Origin: Anaerolineaceae bacterium
Lineage (GTDB): Bacteria; Chloroflexota; Anaerolineae; 4572-78
Assembly: GCA_024762375.1 (NCBI GenBank)
Contig: JANTHQ010000026.1
Location: 1-11,926 of the forward strand
Reading direction: 5' to 3'
DNA length: 11,926 bases
Numbering within the stretch: the first letter of the stretch is position 1; the number at the start of each line of letters is the position of its first letter. A program made the position numbers and the translations under genes. The notes beneath the pieces were generated by a model that was not told the origin of the DNA, searched no databases, and saw only the letters and a program-made list of their open reading frames with translations. Shown here in pieces: positions 1-7,590 of this stretch.

Positions 1-97
1 TAATCGCTGCCGTCAGCGTCGTCTTGCCGTGGTCAACGTGCCCAATCGTCCCCACGTTTACGTGCGGCTTGGTTCTTACAAAAGTTTCTTTTGCCAT
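1..97 (-). CDS. tuf: Elongation factor Tu, N-terminal 32 codons (cut by window edge)
   Basis: EF-Tu is the GTPase that brings aminoacyl-tRNA to the ribosomal A site. The visible N-terminus begins MAKETFVRTKPHVNVGTIGH and includes the complete G1/P-loop GHVDHGKT at residues 19-26, followed by TLTAAI. This is diagnostic of EF-Tu. The rest lies beyond position 1. The ATG at 95-97 is set by a good Shine-Dalgarno AGGAG (105-109), 7 nt upstream. The gene follows fusA by 101 bp in the classical str order rpsL-rpsG-fusA-tuf, so it is probably co-transcribed. A possible extra promoter lies in the spacer. Whether this is the only tuf copy cannot be seen here. Confidence 0.97.
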   Translation of the reverse strand, partial: MAKETFVRTKPHVNVGTIGHVDHGKTTLTAAI

Positions 98-142
98 TCT
101 ACTTCTCCTAAAAAAGCTATACTTTTCTCTGGTTAGCACCCA

Positions 143-173
143 ATAATAGTCGTCAAAAAAACAGAACTATTAT
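143..173 (-). repeat. 8-bp inverted repeat in the fusA-tuf spacer
   Basis: ATAATAGT (143-150) and ACTATTAT (166-173) are perfect inverted arms around a 15-nt spacer that includes a run of seven T on the minus strand. The T run lies in the loop rather than after the stem, so this is not a normal terminator. It overlaps the candidate tuf -10 box. It may be an RNA hairpin or an operator-like site, or chance in an A/T-rich spacer. Confidence 0.3.
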
Positions 174-196
174 ATGGATTCGTTATCGGGGAGCAA
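169..196 (-). promoter_or_regulatory. Candidate internal promoter for tuf
   Basis: The fusA-tuf spacer carries a perfect -10 TATAAT (169-174 on the minus strand). It sits 16 nt downstream of a weak -35 TTGCTC (191-196), which matches the consensus only at TTG. It could give extra tuf transcription, as is known for tuf in other bacteria. The poor -35 keeps this tentative. Confidence 0.35.
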
Positions 197-198
197 AT

Positions 199-2268
199 TT
201 ACTCACCCATTATCTTTTTCGCCAAGCTATCCGGAACCTGCGCGTAATGGTCAAATTCCATCGTAAACACCGCACGCCCCTGTGTTGACGAGCGCAATAC
301 CGTGGCGTAGCCGAACATTTCAGAGAGCGGCACAAAACACTTGACCACCTGAACACCTTTACCATACGATTCGACGCCTTCTATCATACCGCGCCGTGAC
401 GACAGGCTACCAATCACATCACCGACATATTCTTCCGGCGAATTGACTTCTACCCGCATCATCGGTTCCAACAAGATGGGCGACGCGCGCTTCACGGCTT
501 CTTTCACAGCCATCGAACCGGCAATTTTGAAAGCCATTTCCGATGAGTCAACTTCGTGGTACGAACCATCCACCAACGTGGCCTTGATGTCAACCAACGG
601 ATACCCGGCAACCACACCGGCACTCATCGCCTCTTCCACACCGGCACGAATGGCATTGAAATATTCTTTCGGAACTGAACCACCGACGATTTTGGTTTCA
701 AATTCAAAACCACTACCTTTTTCAGCCGGTTCAATCTCAAGCACGACATCGCCATATTGACCGCGACCGCCACTTTGGCGAACAAACTTGCCGCGCGCCT
801 TCGATGGTTTGGTAATCGTTTCGCGATACGCCACCTGCGGCTGCCCGACATTCGCCTTCACTTTAAACTCGCGCAGCATACGGTCAATCAACACTTCCAA
901 ATGCAATTCACCCATACCGGCAATCAATGTTTGTCCGGTTTGTTCATCGGTGCGAACCTGGAACGTCGGATCTTCTTCTGCCAACTTTTGCAGCGCCAAT
1001 CCGAGTTTATCCTGGTCGGCCTTGGTTTTCGGCTCAATTGCCACTTCAATCACCGGCTCAGGGAATTTTATCGCTTCCAACGTCATCGGATGGTCAGGGT
1101 CACAAATGGTATCGCCGGTAAACGAGTTTTTCAACCCGATAATCGCGGCGATGTCACCCGCATACACTGCATCAATTTGCTGTCGCTGGTTGGCATGCAT
1201 CTGCAGCAATCGGCCCACCCGTTCTTTTCGCGCCTTTGTAGCGTTATATACCTGCGAACCGGCACTCAACTGGCCGGAATATACACGAATATACGCCAAA
1301 CGCCCGACAAACGGGTCGGTAACAATCTTGAAAACCAACGCCGCAAATGGCGCATTTTCATCCGGCGACACTTCAATTTCTTCGCCGGTATCCAACGAAT
1401 GTGCCACCTTCGGCGGGATATCCAGCGGCGACGGCAGAAAATCGACCACCGCATCCATCAATCGCTGAACACCTTTGTTTTTCAAAGCTGTCCCACACAA
1501 CACCGGCACCAACTTGTTTTCGATAGTCGCCACACGCAGCGCCTCGCGCAATTCCGCCTCAGTCGCTTCCTCACCTTCCAGATATTTCATGGTCAGTTCG
1601 TCATTCGTTTCCGAAACCTGCTCGATGAGATGGTCGCGCATCTCTTGCGCTTGCTGGCGATATTCTTCCGGCACGTCCACTTCTTCCGATTTGGTACCCA
1701 AATCATCCAGATAGTAAACGGCCTTCATGGTAAACAAGTCAATCACGCCCTTGTACTGGTCTTCGGCACCAATCGGCAACTGAATGGGCAACGGATTTGA
1801 ACCCAACCTATCCCGAATCATATCGATAGTGCGGAAAAAATCAGCGCCGGTTCGATCCATTTTATTCACGAAGCAAATGCGGGGCACACCAAATCTATCT
1901 GCCTGCCGCCACACTGTTTCCGATTGCGGCTCAACCCCCGCCACAGCGTCAAACACCACAACGCCACCATCCAACACCCGCAGCGAACGCTGCACCTCGG
2001 CGGTAAAATCGATGTGCCCCGGGGTGTCGATGATGTTGATTTGGGTGTTTTTCCAAAAACACGTCGTTGCCGCAGCTGTAATGGTAATCCCGCGTTCCTG
2101 CTCTTGCTCCATCCAGTCCATCGTGGCAGCGCCATCATGAACCTCGCCAATGCGATGGATTTTCTGAGTGTAGAACAAAATTCGCTCAGTGAGCGTGGTT
2201 TTACCCGCGTCGATGTGGGCAATTATTCCGATGTTTCTGGTTCGCTCTAGCGGATACTCTTTTCCCAT
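199..2268 (-). CDS. fusA: Elongation factor G
   Basis: Translocation GTPase that moves tRNA and mRNA through the ribosome after peptide transfer and, with RRF, splits post-termination ribosomes. It is 689 residues, near the usual 690-705. The G domain is complete: G1 AHIDAGKT at 17-24, switch I RGIT at 59-62, G3 DTPGH at 81-85 with the catalytic His85, and G4 NKMD at 135-138. Domain II, domain III (GMGELHLEVLIDRM) and the domain IV/V blocks (GGSVPKEY, HEVDSSEMAFK, SSRRGMIEG) follow in order. The N-terminus MGKEYPLERTRNIGIIAHID fits the family. The ribosome-binding site is weak: only GAGAG (2279-2283), 10 nt before the ATG. The gene lies 116 bp after rpsG and 101 bp before tuf. It is the canonical type, with no fusion or frameshift. 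Confidence 0.98.
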   Translation of the reverse strand: MGKEYPLERTRNIGIIAHIDAGKTTLTERILFYTQKIHRIGEVHDGAATMDWMEQEQERGITITAAATTCFWKNTQINIIDTPGHIDFTAEVQRSLRVLDGGVVVFDAVAGVEPQSETVWRQADRFGVPRICFVNKMDRTGADFFRTIDMIRDRLGSNPLPIQLPIGAEDQYKGVIDLFTMKAVYYLDDLGTKSEEVDVPEEYRQQAQEMRDHLIEQVSETNDELTMKYLEGEEATEAELREALRVATIENKLVPVLCGTALKNKGVQRLMDAVVDFLPSPLDIPPKVAHSLDTGEEIEVSPDENAPFAALVFKIVTDPFVGRLAYIRVYSGQLSAGSQVYNATKARKERVGRLLQMHANQRQQIDAVYAGDIAAIIGLKNSFTGDTICDPDHPMTLEAIKFPEPVIEVAIEPKTKADQDKLGLALQKLAEEDPTFQVRTDEQTGQTLIAGMGELHLEVLIDRMLREFKVKANVGQPQVAYRETITKPSKARGKFVRQSGGRGQYGDVVLEIEPAEKGSGFEFETKIVGGSVPKEYFNAIRAGVEEAMSAGVVAGYPLVDIKATLVDGSYHEVDSSEMAFKIAGSMAVKEAVKRASPILLEPMMRVEVNSPEEYVGDVIGSLSSRRGMIEGVESYGKGVQVVKCFVPLSEMFGYATVLRSSTQGRAVFTMEFDHYAQVPDSLAKKIMGE

Positions 2269-2296
2269 AATTCTTTATCTCTCAAAACAGATTCAA

Positions 2297-2335
2297 AGTC
2301 CAAAGACACTTTTATCCCATCAAGCGCTTTGGACT
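2297..2335 (-). repeat. Stem-loop in the rpsG-fusA spacer
   Basis: A perfect 9-bp inverted repeat, AGTCCAAAG (2297-2305) and CTTTGGACT (2327-2335), is separated by 21 nt. On the minus strand no U-run follows, so it is not an intrinsic terminator. The first arm on the mRNA also begins a small TTTGGA-G-TCCAAA palindrome, so two foldings compete. It may help set fusA expression relative to rpsG; function unknown. Confidence 0.35.
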
Positions 2336-2384
2336 CCAAACCGTCGATTGCGTTATAAGACTGGCTTACACGTAAAAAGTCAGG

Positions 2385-2852
2385 CTACCACCGGTAGTGG
2401 GCAAACGCCTTGTTTGCCTCTGCCATGCGATGGGTATCATCCTTCTTTTTCACCGCCGGGCCCTGTCCCTTTGCCGCATCCAACAATTCGGCAGCAAGTT
2501 TCTCTACCATTGATTTACCGTTACGGCCCCGAGCGGAAGCCAACAACCAACGAAGCGCCAAACTGCGACGTCGCTCAACACGCACTTCCATCGGCACTTG
2601 ATAGGTTGCCCCACCAACACGCCGAGGACGCACTTCGACCAACGGTGTTACATTTTTCACCGCTTCTTCAAATACTTCAATACCGGGTTTTTTGGCGCGC
2701 TCACCCGCCAAATCAATGGCATCGTACACAATGCGGGTTGCCAAACTTTTTTTGCCACCCATCATTAATTTATTAATGAAGCGAGACACCAATTCACTAT
2801 TATATTTAACGTCCGGTTCCACTACTCGCTGAGGAGCTCGATTACGTCTCAT
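2385..2852 (-). CDS. rpsG: 30S ribosomal protein S7
   Basis: S7 nucleates assembly of the 30S head by binding the 3' major domain of 16S rRNA, and contacts mRNA and tRNA at the E site. The 155 residues match the usual bacterial length of about 156. Recognisable blocks are MRRNRAPQR at the N-terminus, the VEVRPRRVGG and YQVPMEV region near residues 72-88, and the C-terminus HRMAEANKAFAHYRW. I chose the ATG at 2850-2852 because GGAG lies 6 nt upstream. An in-frame TTG one codon earlier leaves only about 3 nt of spacing and would add a second Met. The gene begins 36 bp after rpsL and precedes fusA. In E. coli S7 represses its own operon through the rpsL-rpsG spacer; the spacer here is too short to show such a site clearly. 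Confidence 0.97.
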   Translation of the reverse strand: MRRNRAPQRVVEPDVKYNSELVSRFINKLMMGGKKSLATRIVYDAIDLAGERAKKPGIEVFEEAVKNVTPLVEVRPRRVGGATYQVPMEVRVERRRSLALRWLLASARGRNGKSMVEKLAAELLDAAKGQGPAVKKKDDTHRMAEANKAFAHYRW

Positions 2853-2888
2853 CAATTACTCCAATTCTAGTTACTGTATTTTTCTAAT

Positions 2889-3305
2889 CTATTTCTTGGG
2901 GCGACGCGTGCCATATTTGGAACGCGCCCGCCGACGGGCATCCACACCGGTGGCATCCAACGCACCACGAACGATATGATAACGCACACCGGGCAAGTCT
3001 TTCACACGACCACCGCGCACCAGCACCACCGAGTGCTCCTGCAGGCTGTGTCCCTCACCGGGAATATAGGCCGTAACCTCGATACCATTCGTCAAACGCA
3101 CACGAGCAATTTTCCGCAACGCCGAGTTTGGTTTTTTGGGTGATGCAGTACGAACCTGCGTACACACGCCACGCTTTTGCGGCGAACCATCACCTTCGTT
3201 ACGACGGTTTTTCAATGCATTGTACGTAAATCTCAAATGCGGCGCAGTCACACGACTCTTTTTTCGTTTGCGCCCTTTCCGTAAAATTTGATTGATAGTC
3301 GGCAA
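2889..3305 (-). CDS. rpsL: 30S ribosomal protein S12 (TTG start)
   Basis: S12 sits at the decoding centre and controls translational accuracy. It is also the streptomycin-resistance locus. At 138 residues it is the longer type seen in Gram-positive bacteria (E. coli has 124), with the extra residues in the basic segment between about residues 12 and 40. Conserved blocks are SPQKRGVCT (41-49), PKKPNSALRK (56-65) and GGRVKDLPGVRYH (98-110). The lysines equivalent to E. coli K42 and K87 are present at 57 and 102, so the sequence has the drug-sensitive form. Asp103 is the residue that is methylthiolated in some bacteria. The start is TTG (3303-3305): the strong GGGAGG (3311-3316) is 5 nt upstream, MPTINQ is the family N-terminus, and no in-frame ATG fits. 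It is first in the str cluster, after a promoter and a leader of about 200 nt. Confidence 0.97.
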   Translation of the reverse strand: MPTINQILRKGRKRKKSRVTAPHLRFTYNALKNRRNEGDGSPQKRGVCTQVRTASPKKPNSALRKIARVRLTNGIEVTAYIPGEGHSLQEHSVVLVRGGRVKDLPGVRYHIVRGALDATGVDARRRARSKYGTRRPKK

Positions 3306-3337
3306 AGGAACCTCCCAATTTGTACTATCGTTTAGAT

Positions 3338-3366
3338 AAAAATTGCCCTCTCACACAGCCAAGGGC
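3338..3366 (-). terminator. Terminator-like stem-loop in the rpsL leader (possible attenuator)
   Basis: On the minus strand GCCCT (3362-3366) can pair with AGGGC (3345-3349) around a 12-nt loop, extendable by a G-U pair, and is followed after AA by UUUUU (3338-3342). It lies between the rpsL promoter and the rpsL ribosome-binding site, where a leaky attenuator would act. The stem is short, so termination would be inefficient at best. Confidence 0.4.
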
Positions 3367-3389
3367 TCAAAAGATTCACTAGCATCAGA

Positions 3390-3422
3390 CGAGCCATCGC
3401 AAAATTACATGACGATGGCTCG
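3390..3422 (-). promoter_or_regulatory. 10-bp stem-loop in the rpsL operon leader
   Basis: CGAGCCATCG (3390-3399) and CGATGGCTCG (3413-3422) are perfect 10-bp inverted arms around a 13-nt loop. The repeat is inside the transcribed leader, about 85 nt upstream of rpsL. No U-run follows, so it is not a terminator. It may be a ribosomal-protein or stability element. Function is inferred from position only. Confidence 0.5.
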
Positions 3423-3481
3423 ACAAGCTATGCAGCTTATTTGGTGGGCAGAGATTCTTATCCAATGAAGAACCCCTTGTA

Positions 3482-3495
3482 GTGAGCAAACTCAC
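3482..3495 (-). promoter_or_regulatory. Small hairpin near the 5' end of the rpsL leader
   Basis: GTGAG (3491-3495 as read on the mRNA) pairs with CTCAC (3482-3486) around a TTTG loop, about 13 nt after the expected transcription start. It could protect the 5' end of the str transcript. It is short enough that chance is possible. Confidence 0.3.
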
Positions 3496-3514
3496 CTCAA
3501 ACCCACGAATGCGA

Positions 3515-3543
3515 ATTGTACCATTCAGGCCATCATCCGTCAA
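3515..3543 (-). promoter_or_regulatory. Promoter of the rpsL-rpsG-fusA-tuf cluster
   Basis: On the minus strand there is TTGACG (3538-3543), a 17-nt spacer and TACAAT (3515-3520). Both boxes match the sigma-70 consensus at 5 of 6 positions, and a TG one base upstream makes an extended -10. It lies 45 nt after the rpoB stop, so transcription would start near 3508 and give a leader of about 200 nt before rpsL. No U-tailed terminator is seen between rpoB and this promoter, so read-through from rpoB is also possible. Confidence 0.75.
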
Positions 3544-3587
3544 ATTACGATTCAGTTTTTACTGAGCTCTCGCTCCGGCACTCGTTA

Positions 3588-6500
3588 TTACCGAGCACCA
3601 CCGGGGATTGTAAGACTCAATCCCAATTTTGGCAAACGCTCCTTCTGTTCTTCTTTTCCAAAGGTGATGCGTTCATCATTATCGGTAATCACTTCTACCG
3701 CCAACCCCAGCGATTGCAGCTCTTTCACCAATACCCGGAAACTTTCGGGCACGCCCGGCTCTTGTATTTTTTCGCCGCGCACTATGGCTTCGTAGGTTTT
3801 CACGCGTCCGGTAACATCATCACTCTTGACGGTGAGCATTTCTTGCAGGGTATGCGCCGCGCCGTATGCTTCCAGCGCCCACACTTCCATTTCGCCAAAA
3901 CGCTGACCACCAAACTGGGCTTTACCACCGAGGGGTTGTTGCGTCACCAAACTGTACGGCCCGGTTGACCGTGCATGCACTTTGTCTTCAACCAAGTGGT
4001 GAAGTTTTAGCATGTGGATGATACCCACCGTGACCGGTTTATCATAAGGTTCGCCGGTCTTTCCATTATATAGTGTAACTTTCCCGGTGGTGGGAATTGG
4101 AATATTGGTTTCGCGGGTGATTGCCAACGCGACTTCATCCAATTCCTCATCCTTCAACGCCGAAACGTCCAACTCCTTGAGTTTCGGGGCGGGGCGCAAG
4201 TTTGCTTCAACGGCATACCGCTCTTGCAGATGATTCAACCACTCGCGCAGGCACACCAGCCGAACAGCCTCTCGCGCTTTTTCGCCAACACTTTCCGGAC
4301 GCCGTGTCCCTTCAAACGCCAGCAAAAAGTCGGGGTCGTACCCACGCTCCCGCAGCCATTCTCGCACAGCAGCCCGCCGAGCATAAACTTCATCGGTGGC
4401 CAACTTCTCTTCATCGTAGCCCATACCATCCAATTTATCAATCAGATACAGACGACGTACTTCATCCTCATCTTCCAGGTCTTCCGGCTCATAATCCTGA
4501 GTAGCCATCCACCGCCAAGCTTCATCGGTAACCGTGCGCCATGCTTGATCCATCAGCCACGCCCGCGACAATTCGGCAGCAATTTCATCTTCGTGCGCAC
4601 CGTCAAACACCGGCGTTACCGCCCGGAAACCCATTCGGTCAACTGCATACCCCAAATGCGTTTCCAAAATTTGCCCGATATTCATACGCGCAGGCACACC
4701 CAACGGGTTCAGGATAATTTCAACCGGTGTGCCATCTTCCAGATAGGGCATATCTTCAATGGCGACCACCTTCGAGATGACACCTTTGTTTCCGTGCCGA
4801 CCGGCCATCTTGTCGCCCTCACCGATTTTTCGCTTTTGGGCGATGGTAACTCGTACCATTTTATCCACACCGGCGGACAAATCATGGTGGTCATCACGCG
4901 AAAATTCGTGCACATCGACCACGATTCCACGGTCGCCGTGCGGCAGACGCAGGCTGGAATCTTTCACCTCACGGGCTTTTTCACCAAAAATCGCCCGCAA
5001 CAGTTTTTCTTCGGGGGTCAATTCGGTTTCACCCTTCGGCGTAATTTTGCCGACCAAAATATCGCCGGGGCCAACTTCTGCCCCCACGCGAATGACACCG
5101 TTTTCATCCAGATCCTTCAGCGCCTCTTCACCGACATTCGGAATGTCGCGGGTAATTTCTTCGGGGCCGAGTTTGGTGTCACGCGCTTCAATTTCGTGTT
5201 TTTCAACGTGAATGGACGTGAATTTATCATGGCGAACCATGTCTTCGCTGATGAGAATGGCATCTTCAAAGTTACCACCCTCCCAACTGATGAACGCCAC
5301 AAGCACGTTATGGCCCAACGCCAAGTCGCCACCTTCTGTGGAACTGGAGTCGGCCATAATGTCGCCCTCAGACACGTGCTGCCCTTTGACCACAATCGGG
5401 CGCTGGTCGATGCAGGTGGACTGGTTGGTGCGCTCAAAACGGCGCAGCACATACTCGTGCAGTTCACCGTCGTCAGATTTCACAACAATGCTTTTTCCGG
5501 TAACGCTGACAACTTCGCCATTGTGACGGGAAATCACCAACTGCCCAGAGTCTCGTGCGGCATGGGGTTCCATACCGGTGCCCACAGTCGGCGCATCGGG
5601 GCGAAGGAGCGGCACAGCCTGACGCTGCATATTCGAGCCCATCAGCGCGCGGTTTGCATCATCATGCTCCAAAAACGGAATCAACGACGCACTGACACCC
5701 ACAATCTGTTTCGGCGAAACATCGATATAATCGATGCTCATAACCGGTTCCATTGTGGTGACGTGCCCGCGTCGCGCCTCCACTCGCTCACCGACGAATT
5801 TGCCGGTTTCATCCATTTTGGCGTTTGCCTGCGCGATAGTGTAATTTTCCTCTTCGTCCGCAGACATATATTTGATTTCATCAATCGCCGTCGGGGCAAT
5901 TTTTAGCGGCTCAGAGAGATTCAACCCGGCAATTGTCACCGCCAGTTCCTCATCAATGACAGTACCCGCCGCCGCGACAACATCGCCACTTTTGGGGTCG
6001 AGCACATCTTCGCGCAACGTCCGCGAAATCATCCCGTCCACATCATTCGCCGCGATTTCATGCACCACCCGGCGATACGGTGTTTCAACAAAACCGTATT
6101 CATTCACTCGCGCAAAAGAGGCAAGTCGCCCAATCAACCCGATATTCGGGCCTTCGGGGGTTTCAATCGGGCAGATGCGCCCATAATGGCTATAGTGCAC
6201 GTCGCGCACATCAAACCCGGCGCGCTCACGCCGCAGACCACCGGGGCCCAACGCACTGAGCGTTCGCTTGTGCGTCAGCTCGTCAAGCGGGTTGGTCTGT
6301 TGCATAAACTGACTCAACTGGCTACCGCCGAAAAACTCTCGCGTGGCAGCAACCACCGGCCGGATGTTCACCAGCGACATCGCCGTGATTTGGTCGGGGT
6401 CTTTAATGGACATTCGCTCTTTGACAACCCGCTCCAAACGAAGCAACCCGATGCGCAATTGGTTTTGAATCAATTCGCCGACGGTTTTTACCCGCCGGTT

Positions 6501-7454
6501 GCCCAGATGGTCAATATCATCGGGGCGAATTTTGCCGTTATTAATATTGATGAGCCGCTGCACAACTTCAATGATATCCTCTTGCGTCAGCACACGCTGA
6601 TCCAACGGAACATTGATTCCCAGTCGTCGATTCAGTTTATACCGCCCGACGCGGCCCAAATCATACCGGCGCGGCGAAAACAGCAACGATTCGATAAACG
6701 CCTCGGCATTATCGAGTGTGGGCGGGTCGCCGGGACGCAACCGTTTATAAAACTCCAACAGCGCATCTTCCCGCGATTTCGTCGGGTCTTTTTCAATAGC
6801 CGTGGCTATAAATGGATGGTCGGGATTGTCATCCACGTCTTTAAATCGTTCCAAAATTTCTTCGTCACTGCTCAAACCGATAGCCCGCAACAACACCGAA
6901 ACCGGCAACTTTCGCTTGCGGTCAACCTTTACCGAAATTAAATCCCGGCGCGAAGTTTCAAACTCAAGCCACGCCCCGCGATTGGGGATCAACTTCGCGG
7001 CCGACAACGCGCGCCCGGTAGCCCGGTCTTCCACCACACTGAAATACGCCCCCGGCGACCGAATCAACTGCGACACAACCACTCGCTCCGCGCCATTAAT
7101 AATGAAGGTCGCGTTTTTAGTCATTGTGGGAAAGTCGCCCATAAAGACTTCTTGGTCAGACACCTCACCGGTATCTTTATTGAGCAACCGCACCTTCACC
7201 CACAACGGGCTGGCATACGAAATATCGCGCTCGCGACATTCTGCCTCGCTAAACTTCGGGTCATCGAACCAGTAATCCAGAAAATGCAATTCCAGATTTT
7301 TATTAAAACTCACAATGGGAGAGATTTCATCAAGTAACTCTTTAAGACCCTCCTCCCGGAACCATTCATATGCTCGCAACTGAACATCAATCAGTTTCGG
7401 CAATTCCAAGACATCGGGAGTACGCGAGTATTTTTTCTTAGGTAGCATCGCCAT
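3588..7454 (-). CDS. rpoB: RNA polymerase beta subunit
   Basis: Beta subunit of RNA polymerase; with beta' it forms the active-site cleft. It is 1288 residues (B. subtilis about 1190), and most of the surplus lies in one place. Landmarks in order are the rifampicin region SQLSQFMQQTNPLDELTHKR (378-397), EHDDANRALMG (596-606), active-site lysines 882 and 890 in GDKMAGRHGNKG, and the C-terminal HARSTGPYSLVTQQPLGGKA and RFGEMEVWALEAYGAA blocks that anchor beta'. About 150 extra, mostly charged residues follow FDGA (ending at 953) and precede LYNGKTGE (from 1128). Equivalents of E. coli D516 and R529 are Gln385 and Thr398. The start ATG (7452-7454) has AGGAG (7467-7471) about 12 nt upstream; a second ATG two codons later is too far away. 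rpoC does not follow and rplJ/rplL do not precede. Two candidate promoters and a long leader lie upstream. Confidence 0.98.
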   Translation of the reverse strand: MAMLPKKKYSRTPDVLELPKLIDVQLRAYEWFREEGLKELLDEISPIVSFNKNLELHFLDYWFDDPKFSEAECRERDISYASPLWVKVRLLNKDTGEVSDQEVFMGDFPTMTKNATFIINGAERVVVSQLIRSPGAYFSVVEDRATGRALSAAKLIPNRGAWLEFETSRRDLISVKVDRKRKLPVSVLLRAIGLSSDEEILERFKDVDDNPDHPFIATAIEKDPTKSREDALLEFYKRLRPGDPPTLDNAEAFIESLLFSPRRYDLGRVGRYKLNRRLGINVPLDQRVLTQEDIIEVVQRLININNGKIRPDDIDHLGNRRVKTVGELIQNQLRIGLLRLERVVKERMSIKDPDQITAMSLVNIRPVVAATREFFGGSQLSQFMQQTNPLDELTHKRTLSALGPGGLRRERAGFDVRDVHYSHYGRICPIETPEGPNIGLIGRLASFARVNEYGFVETPYRRVVHEIAANDVDGMISRTLREDVLDPKSGDVVAAAGTVIDEELAVTIAGLNLSEPLKIAPTAIDEIKYMSADEEENYTIAQANAKMDETGKFVGERVEARRGHVTTMEPVMSIDYIDVSPKQIVGVSASLIPFLEHDDANRALMGSNMQRQAVPLLRPDAPTVGTGMEPHAARDSGQLVISRHNGEVVSVTGKSIVVKSDDGELHEYVLRRFERTNQSTCIDQRPIVVKGQHVSEGDIMADSSSTEGGDLALGHNVLVAFISWEGGNFEDAILISEDMVRHDKFTSIHVEKHEIEARDTKLGPEEITRDIPNVGEEALKDLDENGVIRVGAEVGPGDILVGKITPKGETELTPEEKLLRAIFGEKAREVKDSSLRLPHGDRGIVVDVHEFSRDDHHDLSAGVDKMVRVTIAQKRKIGEGDKMAGRHGNKGVISKVVAIEDMPYLEDGTPVEIILNPLGVPARMNIGQILETHLGYAVDRMGFRAVTPVFDGAHEDEIAAELSRAWLMDQAWRTVTDEAWRWMATQDYEPEDLEDEDEVRRLYLIDKLDGMGYDEEKLATDEVYARRAAVREWLRERGYDPDFLLAFEGTRRPESVGEKAREAVRLVCLREWLNHLQERYAVEANLRPAPKLKELDVSALKDEELDEVALAITRETNIPIPTTGKVTLYNGKTGEPYDKPVTVGIIHMLKLHHLVEDKVHARSTGPYSLVTQQPLGGKAQFGGQRFGEMEVWALEAYGAAHTLQEMLTVKSDDVTGRVKTYEAIVRGEKIQEPGVPESFRVLVKELQSLGLAVEVITDNDERITFGKEEQKERLPKLGLSLTIPGGAR

Positions 7455-7509
7455 TAGACAAAAACTCTCCTTTTTAACATTTCACAAATCATTCACACAC
7501 CAACAAACA

Positions 7510-7524
7510 GCCCGACAAACGGGC
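7510..7524 (-). repeat. Small GC hairpin upstream of rpoB
   Basis: GCCCG and CGGGC pair over 5 bp around a 5-nt loop. On the minus strand the stem is followed by a T-rich but interrupted run (TGTTTGTTGG). That makes at most a weak attenuator, about 55 nt before the rpoB start. Confidence 0.3.
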
Positions 7525-7543
7525 ATTTCTTAAACAGCAAAAC

Positions 7544-7572
7544 AAGCGAAACAAAGAATCTTTGTTTCGCTT
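7544..7572 (-). repeat. 29-nt near-perfect palindrome in the rpoB leader
   Basis: Two perfect 14-nt inverted arms, beginning AAGCGAAACAAAGA (7544-7557) and mirrored at 7559-7572, flank a single central base. In RNA this gives an 11-bp stem with a small loop near the 5' end of a transcript from the proximal promoter. In DNA it could be a two-fold operator. On the minus strand TGTTTTGCTGTTT follows, which is only weakly terminator-like. Confidence 0.6.
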
Positions 7573-7590
7573 CGGGTTAGATACGGTTTT

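Noticed and set aside
757..1800. 347-codon open frame on the plus strand opposite fusA
   Set aside because: It is a shadow of fusA, with no family resemblance and no start signals.
4224..5906. 560-codon open frame on the plus strand opposite rpoB
   Set aside because: It is a shadow of rpoB codon bias. The translation has no recognisable motif, there is no ribosome-binding site, and it lies wholly over a certain gene.
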